Source: an uncultured Spartobacteria bacterium (GTDB taxonomy: Bacteria > Verrucomicrobiota > Verrucomicrobiia > Chthoniobacterales > Chthoniobacteraceae). From it: 64,000 bases of DNA. Below are positions 34,962 to 44,098 of this stretch, piece after piece. Both the position numbers and the translations under genes were made by a program. Position 1 is the first letter of the stretch, and the number at the start of each line of letters is the position of its first letter. The DNA is taken from contig CAIYUV010000122.1 in the NCBI GenBank assembly GCA_903929475.1, positions 28,317-92,316 of the forward strand. Reading direction: 5' to 3'. The notes beneath the pieces are model-generated. The model was not told where the DNA came from. It did not search any database and was given only the letters and a program-made list of their open reading frames with translations.

Positions 34962-37049
34962 TCACGAAACCTGCGCGAGAATCGTGCGGCGCGTTTCGTT
35001 CAGCAGCACGCGACACCCGGCGTGCCCGGGCCTTTCGAGCTTCGGATCCTGCTCAAAAATCAAATACGCGTGGTTGCGCGCCAGCTTCATCAAATCCGCA
35101 TCGCGGAAAAGATCGCCCAGTCTGAGTGGCGGCAGTCCGCTCTGCGCCGTGCCGAGTAAATCCCCCGCACCGCGCAGGCGAAGATCCGCCTCCGCAATTT
35201 CAAATCCATCGTTCGTCTTTTCCAACACGCGGAGTTTTTCCATCGCCTCCTCCTCGTCTGTTCCTGTGATAAGAATGCAGTAACTCTTGTGCTCGCCGCG
35301 CCCGATGCGTCCGCGGAGCTGGTGGATCTGCGCGAGGCCAAAACGCTCCGCGTTTTCAATAAGCATCACGTTTGCGTTCGGCACATCCACGCCCACCTCG
35401 ATCACCGTCGTCGCAATGAGCGCCTTCGTCTCGCCGGAGCGGAAGCGCGTCATGATCGCATCCTTCTCCTCCGGCGGCACGCGGCCGTGGATGAGTTCGC
35501 ATTTCAACGGCGCCAGCAACTCGCTCCATTTCGCAAACTCCGCAGTCGCCGCCTTCGCCTCCAGCTTTTCGCTCTCCTCGATCAGCGGATAAACGATGTA
35601 GCACTGCCGCCCGGCGTCGAGTTGCTCGCGGATGAATTTCGCCGCCTCCGGCAATTTCGATGGCGCGCGCACTCCTGTGATGATTTTGCCGCGACCGGCA
35701 GGCATTTCATCGAGCGTGGAAACATCGAGGTCGCCGTAGATCGTCATTGTCAAAGTGCGCGGGAGCGGCGTCGCCGTCATCACCAGCACATCCGGCGCGC
35801 TCCCTTGCTCACGCAGCCGCGCGCGCTGCACGACGCCAAATTTGTGCTGCTCATCAATCACCGCCAGTCCCAGCCGCGTGAACCCCGCGCCTTCATACAA
35901 AAGCGCGTGCGTCCCGACCAAAATGTGCGGCTCGCCCGGCGCGCTGTCCGTGCGCGGACTTGGATCAAACAGCGGCATCTCGCCGCCATACTCACGCCGC
36001 GCACCCGTGCGAAGCGCGACACGAACACCAAGCGGATCGAGCAGCCGTCGAAAAGTCAGGTAATGCTGCTCCGCCAAAATCTGCGTCGGAGCCATGAGCG
36101 CCGCCTGAAAGCCGGCCTCGATGCAAAGTAGCATCGCACTCATCGCCACGAGCGTCTTGCCGGAGCCCACATCTCCGTGGAGCAGACGGTTCATCGGGCG
36201 CGACGAGGCGAGGTCATCGCGAATTTCAGCGATGGATCGTTGCTGCGCCTTGGTCAGCGGAAATGGAAGCGAGTCATGCAGACGGCGCATCCATTCGCCA
36301 GGCCCGCAGTGCGGCTCTCCACGCTCGGCTTTCAACTCCGTGCGCTTCGCAGAAACCGCGAGCTGCATGGCGAGAAATTCTTCCAGCACGAGATGCCGCC
36401 GCGCCTTCGCCAGCGATTCCATGCTCGCGGGAAAGTGCATCTCGCGCAGCGCCCATGCCCGCGGAGTGGCGTCGAGTTTTTCCGGCACGAGTTGCTCGAC
36501 GGTGTCGTCCTGAAGCTGCTCCAAAACATCCCACACAATCCGCCGCAACACGCGCGGTGAAATGCCCTCCGTCGCTGCATGAATGGGCACGATGCGCCGC
36601 AGATGGATGCTTTCCTCCGCGTCGTCCTCGATCACCTCAAACTCCGGGTGCGCGATGATCACATTGCCGCCGCTCCGCTTCGGCTTTCCGTAAACAACAA
36701 GCCGATGTCCCTGGACGATCATTTTTTCGACCCAGTGCGAATTGAACCACCGGCAGACCAGCCGCCCTCCGAATGCACTCGCGCCGTCCTCCTCGATGAG
36801 CACGTCGAACATTTTCTGCCACCCGCGAATCCTGCGGATGCTCGTCTTTTTCACCATGCCGCAAACGCAAACCGGCTGATCGGTCGTGTCGTTCGGGAAG
36901 CGGTCGAACTGGTTGCGGTCCTCGTAGCGGCGGGGAAAGTGCAGGAGCAGCGCGCCGACCGTCGGCAGGCCGAAGCGTTCGAGCAGCCGAGCGCGATTCG
37001 GCGGCAGGAAATCAAGCTCGTCCAGCGGCGTCTCCAACGTCACACCCAC
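34962..37049 (-). CDS. recG: ATP-dependent DNA helicase RecG
   Basis: 695 residues from a GTG at 37049. The N-terminal wedge/OB domain (GLPTVGALLLHFPRRYEDR, then QPVCVCGMVKK) binds branched DNA. The motor has Walker A LLHGDVGSGKT, the DEQH box (VIDEQHKFGV) and motif VI (QLRGRIGRGEHKSYC). It remodels stalled forks and branched recombination intermediates. Length and domain order are normal. Confidence 0.96.
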   Translation of the reverse strand: MGVTLETPLDELDFLPPNRARLLERFGLPTVGALLLHFPRRYEDRNQFDRFPNDTTDQPVCVCGMVKKTSIRRIRGWQKMFDVLIEEDGASAFGGRLVCRWFNSHWVEKMIVQGHRLVVYGKPKRSGGNVIIAHPEFEVIEDDAEESIHLRRIVPIHAATEGISPRVLRRIVWDVLEQLQDDTVEQLVPEKLDATPRAWALREMHFPASMESLAKARRHLVLEEFLAMQLAVSAKRTELKAERGEPHCGPGEWMRRLHDSLPFPLTKAQQRSIAEIRDDLASSRPMNRLLHGDVGSGKTLVAMSAMLLCIEAGFQAALMAPTQILAEQHYLTFRRLLDPLGVRVALRTGARREYGGEMPLFDPSPRTDSAPGEPHILVGTHALLYEGAGFTRLGLAVIDEQHKFGVVQRARLREQGSAPDVLVMTATPLPRTLTMTIYGDLDVSTLDEMPAGRGKIITGVRAPSKLPEAAKFIREQLDAGRQCYIVYPLIEESEKLEAKAATAEFAKWSELLAPLKCELIHGRVPPEEKDAIMTRFRSGETKALIATTVIEVGVDVPNANVMLIENAERFGLAQIHQLRGRIGRGEHKSYCILITGTDEEEAMEKLRVLEKTNDGFEIAEADLRLRGAGDLLGTAQSGLPPLRLGDLFRDADLMKLARNHAYLIFEQDPKLERPGHAGCRVLLNETRRTILAQVS

Positions 37050-37179
37050 AAGATATTGATGCGACAGAACGGCGACAAGCCACCGCTTGCGTCAAATTCA
37101 GGTTACAAAGAATTGTCTGAAGGGTCGGACAAATGCTTTGACTGAGACACGCACGCCTTTAGCCTTCCGCGTCAACTTG

Positions 37180-37848
37180 ATGAACCCATTTGCCAATATC
37201 AAACGTATCGCCGCTGTGGTGGCGCTTTTCGCGTTCATCACTGCGTCGGCAGAGGCACGCACGAAGGCCGAGCAAAAGGGTCGTAGCAAACAAGGCCACT
37301 CCAAGCACTCGTCTCAGGCCAGCCGCACAAAATCGTCAAAGGGAAAGAACTCAAGGACTGCCTCAAAGGCATCCAAGTCCAAAAAAGTAGCAGCGATTGC
37401 CATCGTGGACAACGCCTCGCTCTACGAAGCTACCGCCGCGAAAAAAATTGATCCTGCCCAGCTTTCATTCTTCGGCCCGCAAGCGTCGAAATTTCGCTAC
37501 GATAAACGGATGGTTCACGCCGCCGAGATTGCCGCAACACGCGCACACGCACACAGCCACGGCTCTTGCTGGCACTACGTGAAAGATGCGCTTCTCAGCG
37601 CGGGACTCGTGGATTCACGTCCAAAAACAGCCTACGCAAAACAGGCGGGCGGCGAACTCTCAGGCAGCTATGGATTCACAAAAATCCGCGTCTCCGATCC
37701 CTATAAAGCGCCAGTCGGTAGCGTCCTTGTTTACGGCGGAGGCGGCGCGGGGCACGTGGAGTTTCGCACCAAGACAGGATTCGTCAGCGACTTCACCTCG
37801 CCTACGCCGAGCCATCGCCCGCTCATCGGTGTCTACATCAAATCGTAG
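37180..37848 (+). CDS. Secreted CHAP/NlpC-like cysteine hydrolase domain protein
   Basis: 222 residues from the ATG at 37180 (MNPFANIKRIAAVVALFAFITASAEA); the track adds 31 unlikely residues. After the signal peptide is a basic Ser/Lys-rich linker (SKHSSQASRTKSSKGKNS). The C-terminal domain has a Cys-containing helix (SHGSCWHYVKDALLSAGL) and a downstream His strand (GGAGHVEFRTK), as expected for CHAP/NlpC-type peptidoglycan amidases. The assignment rests on the spacing of Cys and His. It probably acts on peptidoglycan or is a surface protein of the same fold. Confidence 0.72.
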   Translation: MNPFANIKRIAAVVALFAFITASAEARTKAEQKGRSKQGHSKHSSQASRTKSSKGKNSRTASKASKSKKVAAIAIVDNASLYEATAAKKIDPAQLSFFGPQASKFRYDKRMVHAAEIAATRAHAHSHGSCWHYVKDALLSAGLVDSRPKTAYAKQAGGELSGSYGFTKIRVSDPYKAPVGSVLVYGGGGAGHVEFRTKTGFVSDFTSPTPSHRPLIGVYIKS

Positions 37849-37854
37849 CCGAAC

Positions 37855-38127
37855 GTGACCGCGCTGAAACTGCGCATCGTTCCCAACGCGAGGCGTAACG
37901 AAATTTCCGGCGAATACGGAGACGCTGTGAAAGTGAAAGTCGCAGCCCCCGCCGTGGATGGAAAAGCAAACGCCGCACTGTTGGAATACATCGCGCAAAA
38001 ACTCGGCGTCCCTCCCCGCACCGTCACGCTTTTCCACGGTGAAAAATCGCGGGACAAACTTGTCTCCATCGAAGGCATGGATGGTGAGGAGGCGAAAAGA
38101 AAATTGCTGACGGCGAGGCGCGAATAA
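37855..38127 (+). CDS. DUF167/YggU-family protein
   Basis: 90 residues from a GTG at 37855. LKLRIVPNARRNEISG, VKVKVAAPAVDGKANAALLEYIA and the terminal KSRDKLVSI match the small YggU family, whose function is unknown despite solved structures. It lies 6 bases after the CHAP-like gene's stop, so it may share its transcript. It ends 14 bases before the stop of the U32 gene on the other strand. Confidence 0.9.
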   Translation: MTALKLRIVPNARRNEISGEYGDAVKVKVAAPAVDGKANAALLEYIAQKLGVPPRTVTLFHGEKSRDKLVSIEGMDGEEAKRKLLTARRE

Positions 38128-38141
38128 AATCCCGCACACAA

Positions 38142-40631
38142 TCAACCGCGCGCCGCCGTTGCGGAGATCGTTTCTTTTTCCAGCAGCGTGCCCCGTGTGA
38201 CGCCGAGCTGGCTTTGCGCCTTTAGTTCGCGCCAGAGCGAATCGCCGTCGCGTTCGCCGCGCAGGAGTGACTGGTAGGAACGCAGGACGCGTGCGCTTTC
38301 CTCCGCATCCTCCTCCAGCAATTCTACACGAAATGCACGCAGCCCTGCATCGGCAAGCGCGGCAAAATATCGCGCGCCGGTTTGTGCGACAGCGTTGAAG
38401 AGTGTGTTGCGGCAGACCACATCCGCGCGTAACGGATGCTCCATTCCGACGCGATCGCGCAAATGCACGCGGTGTTTGTCGCACGGCCGTCCGCAATCGA
38501 GAAACGAAGTTCCCTTCGACATGAATGCGGCGAACACGCAGTGCTCCATGTGAAACATCGGCATATGCTGATGCAGTGTCAGTTCGAACCACGAGGGCGG
38601 CGCGTCGGCGAGAAGGTCAAGCACCTGCTCAATGTTGAGATCATAGCTGATCGTGAGCCGTTCGATTCCCTTCGCGATGAAATGCTGCGCGGTTAGTGGA
38701 TTTGCGACATTCAGCGAGAAGTCGCCGACACGCCGCAGCGAGCTATCGTGAAAATAATCAATCGCGCCCAGATTGCGGATGAGCACGCCGTCAGGCTCCG
38801 CATTCTCGATCAATTTGAAGAAACCCTGCTCGCCCGCCTTTTGAATACGCGGAGTCGCGAGATAAACTGCGGCACTACTTTTCCGCACCAGTGCCACGGC
38901 ATCGCGGTAGCGGCGGATGTCCTCGAAATCCACGTAGAGCGTTTGCAAACCACAGCCGATAGCGGCTTCGATTTGCTCCATCGTGCGGCAGAGAACAGTG
39001 AGGTTGGATGACGAATGTCGGATGTCGGATGCCGAATGGGCGGTTGCTTTGAATACATCGCGCCATGTTTTCGACGACTCGGCGCGTTTGTGTTCGAGTG
39101 CTGTGTCGAGTTGGAAGGCCAGCTCGCGGCGGAGGCGGTTGAGTTCGCCGATGGGCAAGATGACTTCGCCTTCGAGTTCGTTACGCAGTTCGGCGAGTTC
39201 GTAGGGATGCTCGCCGAAACGCCCGAGATGCTCGCGGAGTTTGTCCGGCGTGAGCGGGGCTGTGCGCGCGGCTTGCAGCGGAATTGTCGAACGCACAACC
39301 ACAGTCGTCAGCGGTGCAGCGACGAGCGCTTCGACTTCGAGCGGCTCGCCCGCTTTGCCGCGAACGATGAGTGTGATTCCGGTGCGTGTGCGCGGCTCGA
39401 TGCGCCCCGCGTAGCTTTGCTGGAGGCGCTTGTTCAGCGCGGGGTCGTCAGTTTTCCAAACGCGATGGCCGGGGCTGAGTTTGGAGAAATCAATTTTGCC
39501 GTGCTCGAAATAAAACCGCCCGCCGTGTATTTCGTAAATGCGCCCGCCCTGCTCGTCATTCGTGTCGCCACCGGTGTCGAAGACCACGCCATCGCCGGGC
39601 TTGAGTGCGATGAGCGGAGAAAACTCCACATGGTCGCGCCCGACGCGCGCGATGCGTCCAGCAAGCGGGCCGCGTTTTTTTCCATAGCGCGCGGAGACGA
39701 GCTGCTGGTGATCCACGCCGTGCATCCAGCCGGAGAATAGCCCGCGCGAAAAAGTCATCTCGAGCTGATAACGTTCGTCGTCGCTCACGATGTTCTGACT
39801 TCGGCCTGACATCGCTGCGTCGAGCGCACGGCGATAGACTTGGCAGACTGCGGCGACGTATTCGGGCGACTTGAGCCGGCCTTCGATTTTGAAACTGGTC
39901 ACACCACGTTCGAGCAGCGCGGGGATTTCGTCCGCGGCGGCGAGATCCTGCGGAGATAATAGATAACGCTTGTCGCCAAGGTCGCGCAGCACGCCGTCCA
40001 CGATCAACTCGTAGGGCATGCGGCACGCCTGCGCGCACTCGCCGCGATTGGCGCTGCGCTGGCCGAGCGATTCGCTCGTGAGACACTGGCCGCTGTATGC
40101 CACGCAAAGCGCGCCGTGCACGAATACTTCCAGCGGCAATGATATTTCGGAGCTTTCGTTTTTGAATTTCTCAAGTTCGCGCAGACTCAACTCGCGCGCC
40201 AGCACGGCACGCGAAACACCTAGCTCCTTTGCAAAGGCCAGCCCTTCCGGCGATGTGATGGTCATCTGTGTGCTCGTATGGATGGGCAGGTCAGGCACGA
40301 CCGAGCGTGCCAGGCGCACGAGGCCGATGTCCTGCACGATGAGAGCATCCACGCCGGCGCGGCTGCAATCGCGCAGCATCAGTTCGGCGGCGTCGAGTTC
40401 GCCGGTGAAGACGAGCGTGTTGAATGCAACATACGCTTTCACGCCGTGGCGGTGGCAAAATTTCACGACCTCGCTCAGTTCATCATCGCGGAAATTGTCG
40501 GCGCGCAGCCGCGCATTGAAACGTGGCAGTCCGAAATAAACCGCATCGGCTCCATTGGCGACGGCGGCCCGCAGGCAATCCCATCCACCGGCGGGCGCGA
40601 GCAATTCGGGGTGTTCGTGATTTTCGGACAT
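38142..40631 (-). CDS. U32-family peptidase-like protein (RlhA-like, with DUF3656)
   Basis: 829 residues from the ATG at 40631 (MSENHEHPELLAPAGGWDCLRAAV). The N-terminal ~330 residues are the U32 domain with ADAVYFGLPRFNAR, LFVHGALCVAYSGQC-like EVFVHGALCVAYSGQCLTS and RGECAQACRMPYEL, whose cysteines bind an iron-sulfur cluster in known members. A second part resembles DUF3656, as in E. coli RlhA, which hydroxylates C2501 of 23S rRNA with prephenate. The C-terminal third (YDLNIEQVLDLL, CVFAAFMSKGTSFLDCGRPCDKH) carries more conserved cysteines. RNA hydroxylation is inferred from the family, not proven. Confidence 0.88.
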   Translation of the reverse strand: MSENHEHPELLAPAGGWDCLRAAVANGADAVYFGLPRFNARLRADNFRDDELSEVVKFCHRHGVKAYVAFNTLVFTGELDAAELMLRDCSRAGVDALIVQDIGLVRLARSVVPDLPIHTSTQMTITSPEGLAFAKELGVSRAVLARELSLRELEKFKNESSEISLPLEVFVHGALCVAYSGQCLTSESLGQRSANRGECAQACRMPYELIVDGVLRDLGDKRYLLSPQDLAAADEIPALLERGVTSFKIEGRLKSPEYVAAVCQVYRRALDAAMSGRSQNIVSDDERYQLEMTFSRGLFSGWMHGVDHQQLVSARYGKKRGPLAGRIARVGRDHVEFSPLIALKPGDGVVFDTGGDTNDEQGGRIYEIHGGRFYFEHGKIDFSKLSPGHRVWKTDDPALNKRLQQSYAGRIEPRTRTGITLIVRGKAGEPLEVEALVAAPLTTVVVRSTIPLQAARTAPLTPDKLREHLGRFGEHPYELAELRNELEGEVILPIGELNRLRRELAFQLDTALEHKRAESSKTWRDVFKATAHSASDIRHSSSNLTVLCRTMEQIEAAIGCGLQTLYVDFEDIRRYRDAVALVRKSSAAVYLATPRIQKAGEQGFFKLIENAEPDGVLIRNLGAIDYFHDSSLRRVGDFSLNVANPLTAQHFIAKGIERLTISYDLNIEQVLDLLADAPPSWFELTLHQHMPMFHMEHCVFAAFMSKGTSFLDCGRPCDKHRVHLRDRVGMEHPLRADVVCRNTLFNAVAQTGARYFAALADAGLRAFRVELLEEDAEESARVLRSYQSLLRGERDGDSLWRELKAQSQLGVTRGTLLEKETISATAARG

Positions 40632-40688
40632 CAGCTTTTCCAAAGGAATCTCAAACCACGAACAATCTGCACAGACACGAGGACCGGG

Positions 40689-42089
40689 CTAGAAGCTCTT
40701 CCGCATATTGCTGGGGAGGATGTTCAGCTCGTTGCGATATTTTGCGACGGTGCGGCGGGCGATGGGGATTCCCTTTTTTTCCAGCAGTTCGACGATTTCC
40801 TTGTCGCTCAGCGGATTCTTTGGGTTTTCCTTCGATACGAGTTCGGCGATGACGCCCTTCACGCTCGTGTTGCTCATGCTTTCACCGCCGGCGGTCTGGT
40901 AGCCGGGGGTGAAAAAATATTTCATCTCATAGACGCCGTGGGGCGTGCTCATGTATTTTCCGGAGATGGCGCGGCTCACGGTGGTCTCGTGAACGCCGAC
41001 GATGTCTGCGATTTGCACCATCGTCATCGGCTTGAGACCGCTCGGGCCTTTTTCAAGAAACTCCTTCTGCTTGTCCACGATTTGGTGCGCGATGTTCGAG
41101 ATCGTCTGCTGGCGCTGGTGGATGGATTTGATGAGGAATTTTCCGTTGCGTATTTTCTCGCGGATGTAATCGCGCACCTCCTCTTTGCTGGCCTGCTGAG
41201 CCATGAGGTCCTTGTAGGTATTGCTGATTCGGAGATGGGGAATCTGGTCGCCGTTGAGCGAAATTTGCCAGACGCCGCCGATTTTTTCCACGGTCACGTC
41301 GGGCAGCACGTAGTTGTTCGGGTCAGCGGCGAAAATCTGTCCGGGCTTTGGGTCGAGCGTGCCAACGAAAATGGATGCGCGCTGGACGCATTCGACCGTC
41401 GTGCCGCAGCGGCGGGCGATTTCCGGAAAGCGTTTTTTCCCGAGGTCGTCGAGGTGGTTGGAGACGACCTTCCATTCGAGTGAGCCCTCTTTTCCGATGC
41501 GCTTGAGTTGAATGAGGAGGCACTCGCGAAGATCGCGTGAACCGACGCCGACCGGGTGAAAGGTCTGCACGATTTCGAGGACGCGGTTGATGTCTTCGAG
41601 TTCAAGTCCCGTGTTGCCGGCGATCTCCTCCGGCTTGGCGGATAGAAAACCCACTTCGTCAATGTTGCCGATGATCAGCTCGCCGAGCTGCATGTCGTCC
41701 TTGGTGAGTTCGGTGTTCCGAAGTTGTTCGTGGAGGTGTTCCTGAAGCGTCTGCTCCTGTATGAGCGAATCGAAAAAGAACTGGCGGCGTTCCTCGTCAT
41801 CCGCATTGCGGCGGGCGTAGCTGGAGTTCTGCGCCATGTAATCGCGCCATTCCTCATCGAGCTTCGAGAGCTTTTCAAATTCGGCGTCGAACTCCTCCGC
41901 CTCGCGCTGCTTGTCCTCGATTTTCGGATCGGTGTCATCCATTTCGAGCGTGGGATTTCCATCCAGCTCCTGCTGAATAAGCGCGCGTAGTTCGAGCATC
42001 GGCACCTGCAAAATTTGAAGGCTTTGCTGAAGTTGTGGTGCCAGAACTTGCTGCTGGCTGAGTGACTGAGTTTGCGAAAGTCCGGCCAT
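40689..42089 (-). CDS. rpoN: RNA polymerase sigma-54 factor
   Basis: 466 residues from the ATG at 42089 (MAGLSQTQSLSQQQVLAPQLQQSLQILQVPMLEL), the glutamine-rich activator-interacting region I; the track start is 14 residues earlier. Region II is acidic. The core-binding and HTH parts follow (DIVGVHETTVSRAISGKYM), and the RpoN box ARRTVAKYR recognises the -24 promoter element. It needs an AAA+ activator, none of which lies in this window. It diverges from the two tiny exported-protein genes across 114 bases. Confidence 0.96.
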   Translation of the reverse strand: MAGLSQTQSLSQQQVLAPQLQQSLQILQVPMLELRALIQQELDGNPTLEMDDTDPKIEDKQREAEEFDAEFEKLSKLDEEWRDYMAQNSSYARRNADDEERRQFFFDSLIQEQTLQEHLHEQLRNTELTKDDMQLGELIIGNIDEVGFLSAKPEEIAGNTGLELEDINRVLEIVQTFHPVGVGSRDLRECLLIQLKRIGKEGSLEWKVVSNHLDDLGKKRFPEIARRCGTTVECVQRASIFVGTLDPKPGQIFAADPNNYVLPDVTVEKIGGVWQISLNGDQIPHLRISNTYKDLMAQQASKEEVRDYIREKIRNGKFLIKSIHQRQQTISNIAHQIVDKQKEFLEKGPSGLKPMTMVQIADIVGVHETTVSRAISGKYMSTPHGVYEMKYFFTPGYQTAGGESMSNTSVKGVIAELVSKENPKNPLSDKEIVELLEKKGIPIARRTVAKYRNELNILPSNMRKSF

Positions 42090-42203
42090 ATAGTGTTTTG
42101 TCTCACCGACATTGTCGTCGCACGCGCGCATTTAGCAAGGCCGATGCCACTGGTTTGGAAATTTTCCGGGACGCCGGGCACCCTTCCCGCTAATCAGCAC
42201 CGC

Positions 42204-42461
42204 ATGAACAAGCCCAACAAACTCCTTCTCGCCGGACTTGGTGCCGCCGCTTTTGCAGGCGCGGCACTGAGCCAGCAGCCTGCGATTGCACAATCCGGCA
42301 GCGAGCAACAGCAAATCGCACAACTCGTCGCGGAAATTGCACAACAACAGGCGCAGATCATCGCCAATCAAAAGCTCATTGATGATAAAGTCGCCGCCAT
42401 CACCGAGGATCTTCGCCTCGCCAAAATTTTTGTTTCCAGAGGAGGCGGAGCACACAAATGA
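42204..42461 (+). CDS. Tiny exported coiled-coil protein, first of a pair
   Basis: 85 residues from the ATG at 42204 (MNKPNKLLLAGLGAAAFAGAALSQQPAIAQ), a clear signal peptide, then a Gln-rich amphipathic helix (QQQIAQLVAEIAQQQAQIIANQKLID) and a short Gly-rich C-terminus. No family recognised. Its stop overlaps the start of the next gene as ATGA, so both are expressed together. The pair faces rpoN and may share its intergenic control region. Confidence 0.65.
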   Translation: MNKPNKLLLAGLGAAAFAGAALSQQPAIAQSGSEQQQIAQLVAEIAQQQAQIIANQKLIDDKVAAITEDLRLAKIFVSRGGGAHK

Positions 42462-42694
42462 AACGCGCACTCACAATCCTCGTGCTGGCGGCTGCCTTCG
42501 CCTCGACCAGCCTCACGCTCCACTCACAGGCACCCGCACCCGCAGCGCTGCCTGCGAAATCGCCGCTCGAACAACTCAAGGCCATCCGCGATGCGAACGC
42601 CAAACTGCTCGAACAGCAAAACAAGACTCTTCAGCAACTCGATGAGATGGAGAAAACTTCCCAATCGCTGAAGGTGCTCGGCAGGCGCGCGTAG
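42458..42694 (+). CDS. Tiny exported coiled-coil protein, second of a pair
   Basis: 78 residues: signal peptide (ALTILVLAAAFASTSLTLHSQA), a Pro/Ala linker, then a helix (SPLEQLKAIRDANAKLLEQQNKTLQQLDEMEKT cut here into the pattern Leu every seven residues). It overlaps the previous gene by 4 bases and ends directly against the convergent glycosyltransferase-like gene. Translational coupling and matching architecture suggest the two proteins act together, perhaps as a periplasmic heteromeric coil. Function unknown. Confidence 0.65.
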   Translation: MKRALTILVLAAAFASTSLTLHSQAPAPAALPAKSPLEQLKAIRDANAKLLEQQNKTLQQLDEMEKTSQSLKVLGRRA

Positions 42695-43129
42695 TCACGA
42701 ACCCATCGAGATGCGCACCCAGTCGCTCTCGGTATCCACATCACGCAGCACGGGCAGGCGCAGTATTTTCACGCCAGCAGCATCGGCACAGGCCAGCGTG
42801 TCGCTTGTGCTCCAGCGGATGGTTTCAAAAAGCGCGGGCTGCCCGCGGCGCAACGCCAGCAGGTAGTAGCCACCATCCTCCGTCGGCCCGATGGCCGCAT
42901 CCTTCGCCATCCATGCCTCGATTTCCGCGCGCCGCTCCATTGGGTCAAAATACACAATCACCGACGTCGCGTGCGGCAACCGTGCGCACACCTTCGCGAC
43001 CAGTTCGCGGTAAATCTCCGCCGCGCGCACCGGGCCGGCCGTCGCTGCGATGCGCGTTTTCACACGTCCCGGCTCCGACCATTTCACAAAGAGCAAAACA
43101 TCCGGCGCATGGCTGCTACGATTTGCCAA
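42695..43129 (-). CDS. DUF2064/TIGR04282-like glycosyltransferase, internally shortened
   Basis: 144 residues, whereas the family is usually near 200. The N-terminus is intact (VLLFVKWSEPGRVKTRI), as is the late GPTEDGGYYLLAL and a C-terminal DVDTESDW. Between EIEAWMAK and DAAIGPTEDGG the section that normally holds the GDLGERM and GSDCPxL motifs is absent, without loss of frame. Because that section forms part of the nucleotide-sugar site, the product is probably inactive or altered. It overlaps the upstream kinase gene by 14 bases. Confidence 0.75.
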   Translation of the reverse strand: MANRSSHAPDVLLFVKWSEPGRVKTRIAATAGPVRAAEIYRELVAKVCARLPHATSVIVYFDPMERRAEIEAWMAKDAAIGPTEDGGYYLLALRRGQPALFETIRWSTSDTLACADAAGVKILRLPVLRDVDTESDWVRISMGS

Positions 43130-44000
43130 CCTCCGGCAGACGCACGCGGACTGTCAGGCCGGCACCCTGCGGGCTTTCGGCAAAAACGATCCCGTCCATC
43201 GCCTCCGCGAGCCGCTTCACAATCGCCAGCCCATGCGTGCTACCCGTGTGTTTCGCAAACAACCGCGGCAATTCCTCCGCGCCGACGCCGGGGCCGCTGT
43301 CCCCCACGCGCAGCTCGATGTGACGGCCCTCGCGATGCACGGCCACTTCGATGCGTCCTTTGCGCGGGGTAAATTTCAGCGCGTTACCCACGACCTCGTC
43401 CATGATCTGCGCAAGAGCATCACCATCCGCGCGCACACAGCCGGGGCCGGGCTTGAAGCTGAGCGTGATCTGTTTCACCTGCGCACGCGGCTGCATCGCG
43501 GTGACGATGGCGGCTGTTTCGCTCGAAAGATCCATCTCCCGCATTTCAAATTTCGCCTGCCCGGAATTGAGCGCCGTGGTGTTGAGGACGTTTTTCACGA
43601 GGCGCGTCATGCGCTCCACGGTCTGCCGCAGCGTCGTCAGGGTCTTATCATCCACAGGCCCCGGGCCAAACGAATCGCACGCCAGCCGGATCGTTTGCAG
43701 CGGGTTGTTCAAGTCGTTCGCAAGCATCGCGAGGAGATGCTCGCGCTCGACGCGCAATTCGGCCAGTTGCCCCTCCGCGTCGCGTCGCGCGACATCCAAC
43801 CGCCGCGCCCGGTAGATGAAAATGATCGCAGCAGCCAGCGACAGCGCGACCAAAAACCACGGAAGCGTGGCCCACAAGACACGCAGCCCGCTTTCCTCCC
43901 AGTCAGCATCAGTCTGCGCGGACGCCGGCGGAGGCCCCTCGGCCACGCCAGCCAGCACGGCGAGAAAATGAAAACAAACAGGCAGACAGAATGCGACCAT
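43116..44000 (-). CDS. Sensor kinase-like protein lacking the phospho-accepting histidine
   Basis: 294 residues. A signal-like N-terminus and one membrane helix (WFLVALSLAAAIIFIYRA) precede a short coil, a HisKA-like domain and HATPase_c with DEVVGNALKFTPRKG (N-box), VGDSGPGVGAEE (G1) and THGLAIVKRLAEAMDG. At the H-box the sequence is LLAMLANDLNNPLQTI: the position of the usual His (HDLKNPL) is Asn, codon AAC at 43716-43718. It could be a pseudo-kinase, a phosphatase or an ATP-binding signalling protein. No response regulator is adjacent. Confidence 0.85.
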   Translation of the reverse strand: MVAFCLPVCFHFLAVLAGVAEGPPPASAQTDADWEESGLRVLWATLPWFLVALSLAAAIIFIYRARRLDVARRDAEGQLAELRVEREHLLAMLANDLNNPLQTIRLACDSFGPGPVDDKTLTTLRQTVERMTRLVKNVLNTTALNSGQAKFEMREMDLSSETAAIVTAMQPRAQVKQITLSFKPGPGCVRADGDALAQIMDEVVGNALKFTPRKGRIEVAVHREGRHIELRVGDSGPGVGAEELPRLFAKHTGSTHGLAIVKRLAEAMDGIVFAESPQGAGLTVRVRLPEVGKS

Positions 44001-44098
44001 GCGTGCGCACGCTTACCGCAGCCGCCCGCCCGCGACAAGCTCGCACGACTCCCGCATTGCAAAGACACGCCGCGCGGCTACGGTCGCCGCACAAAAAA

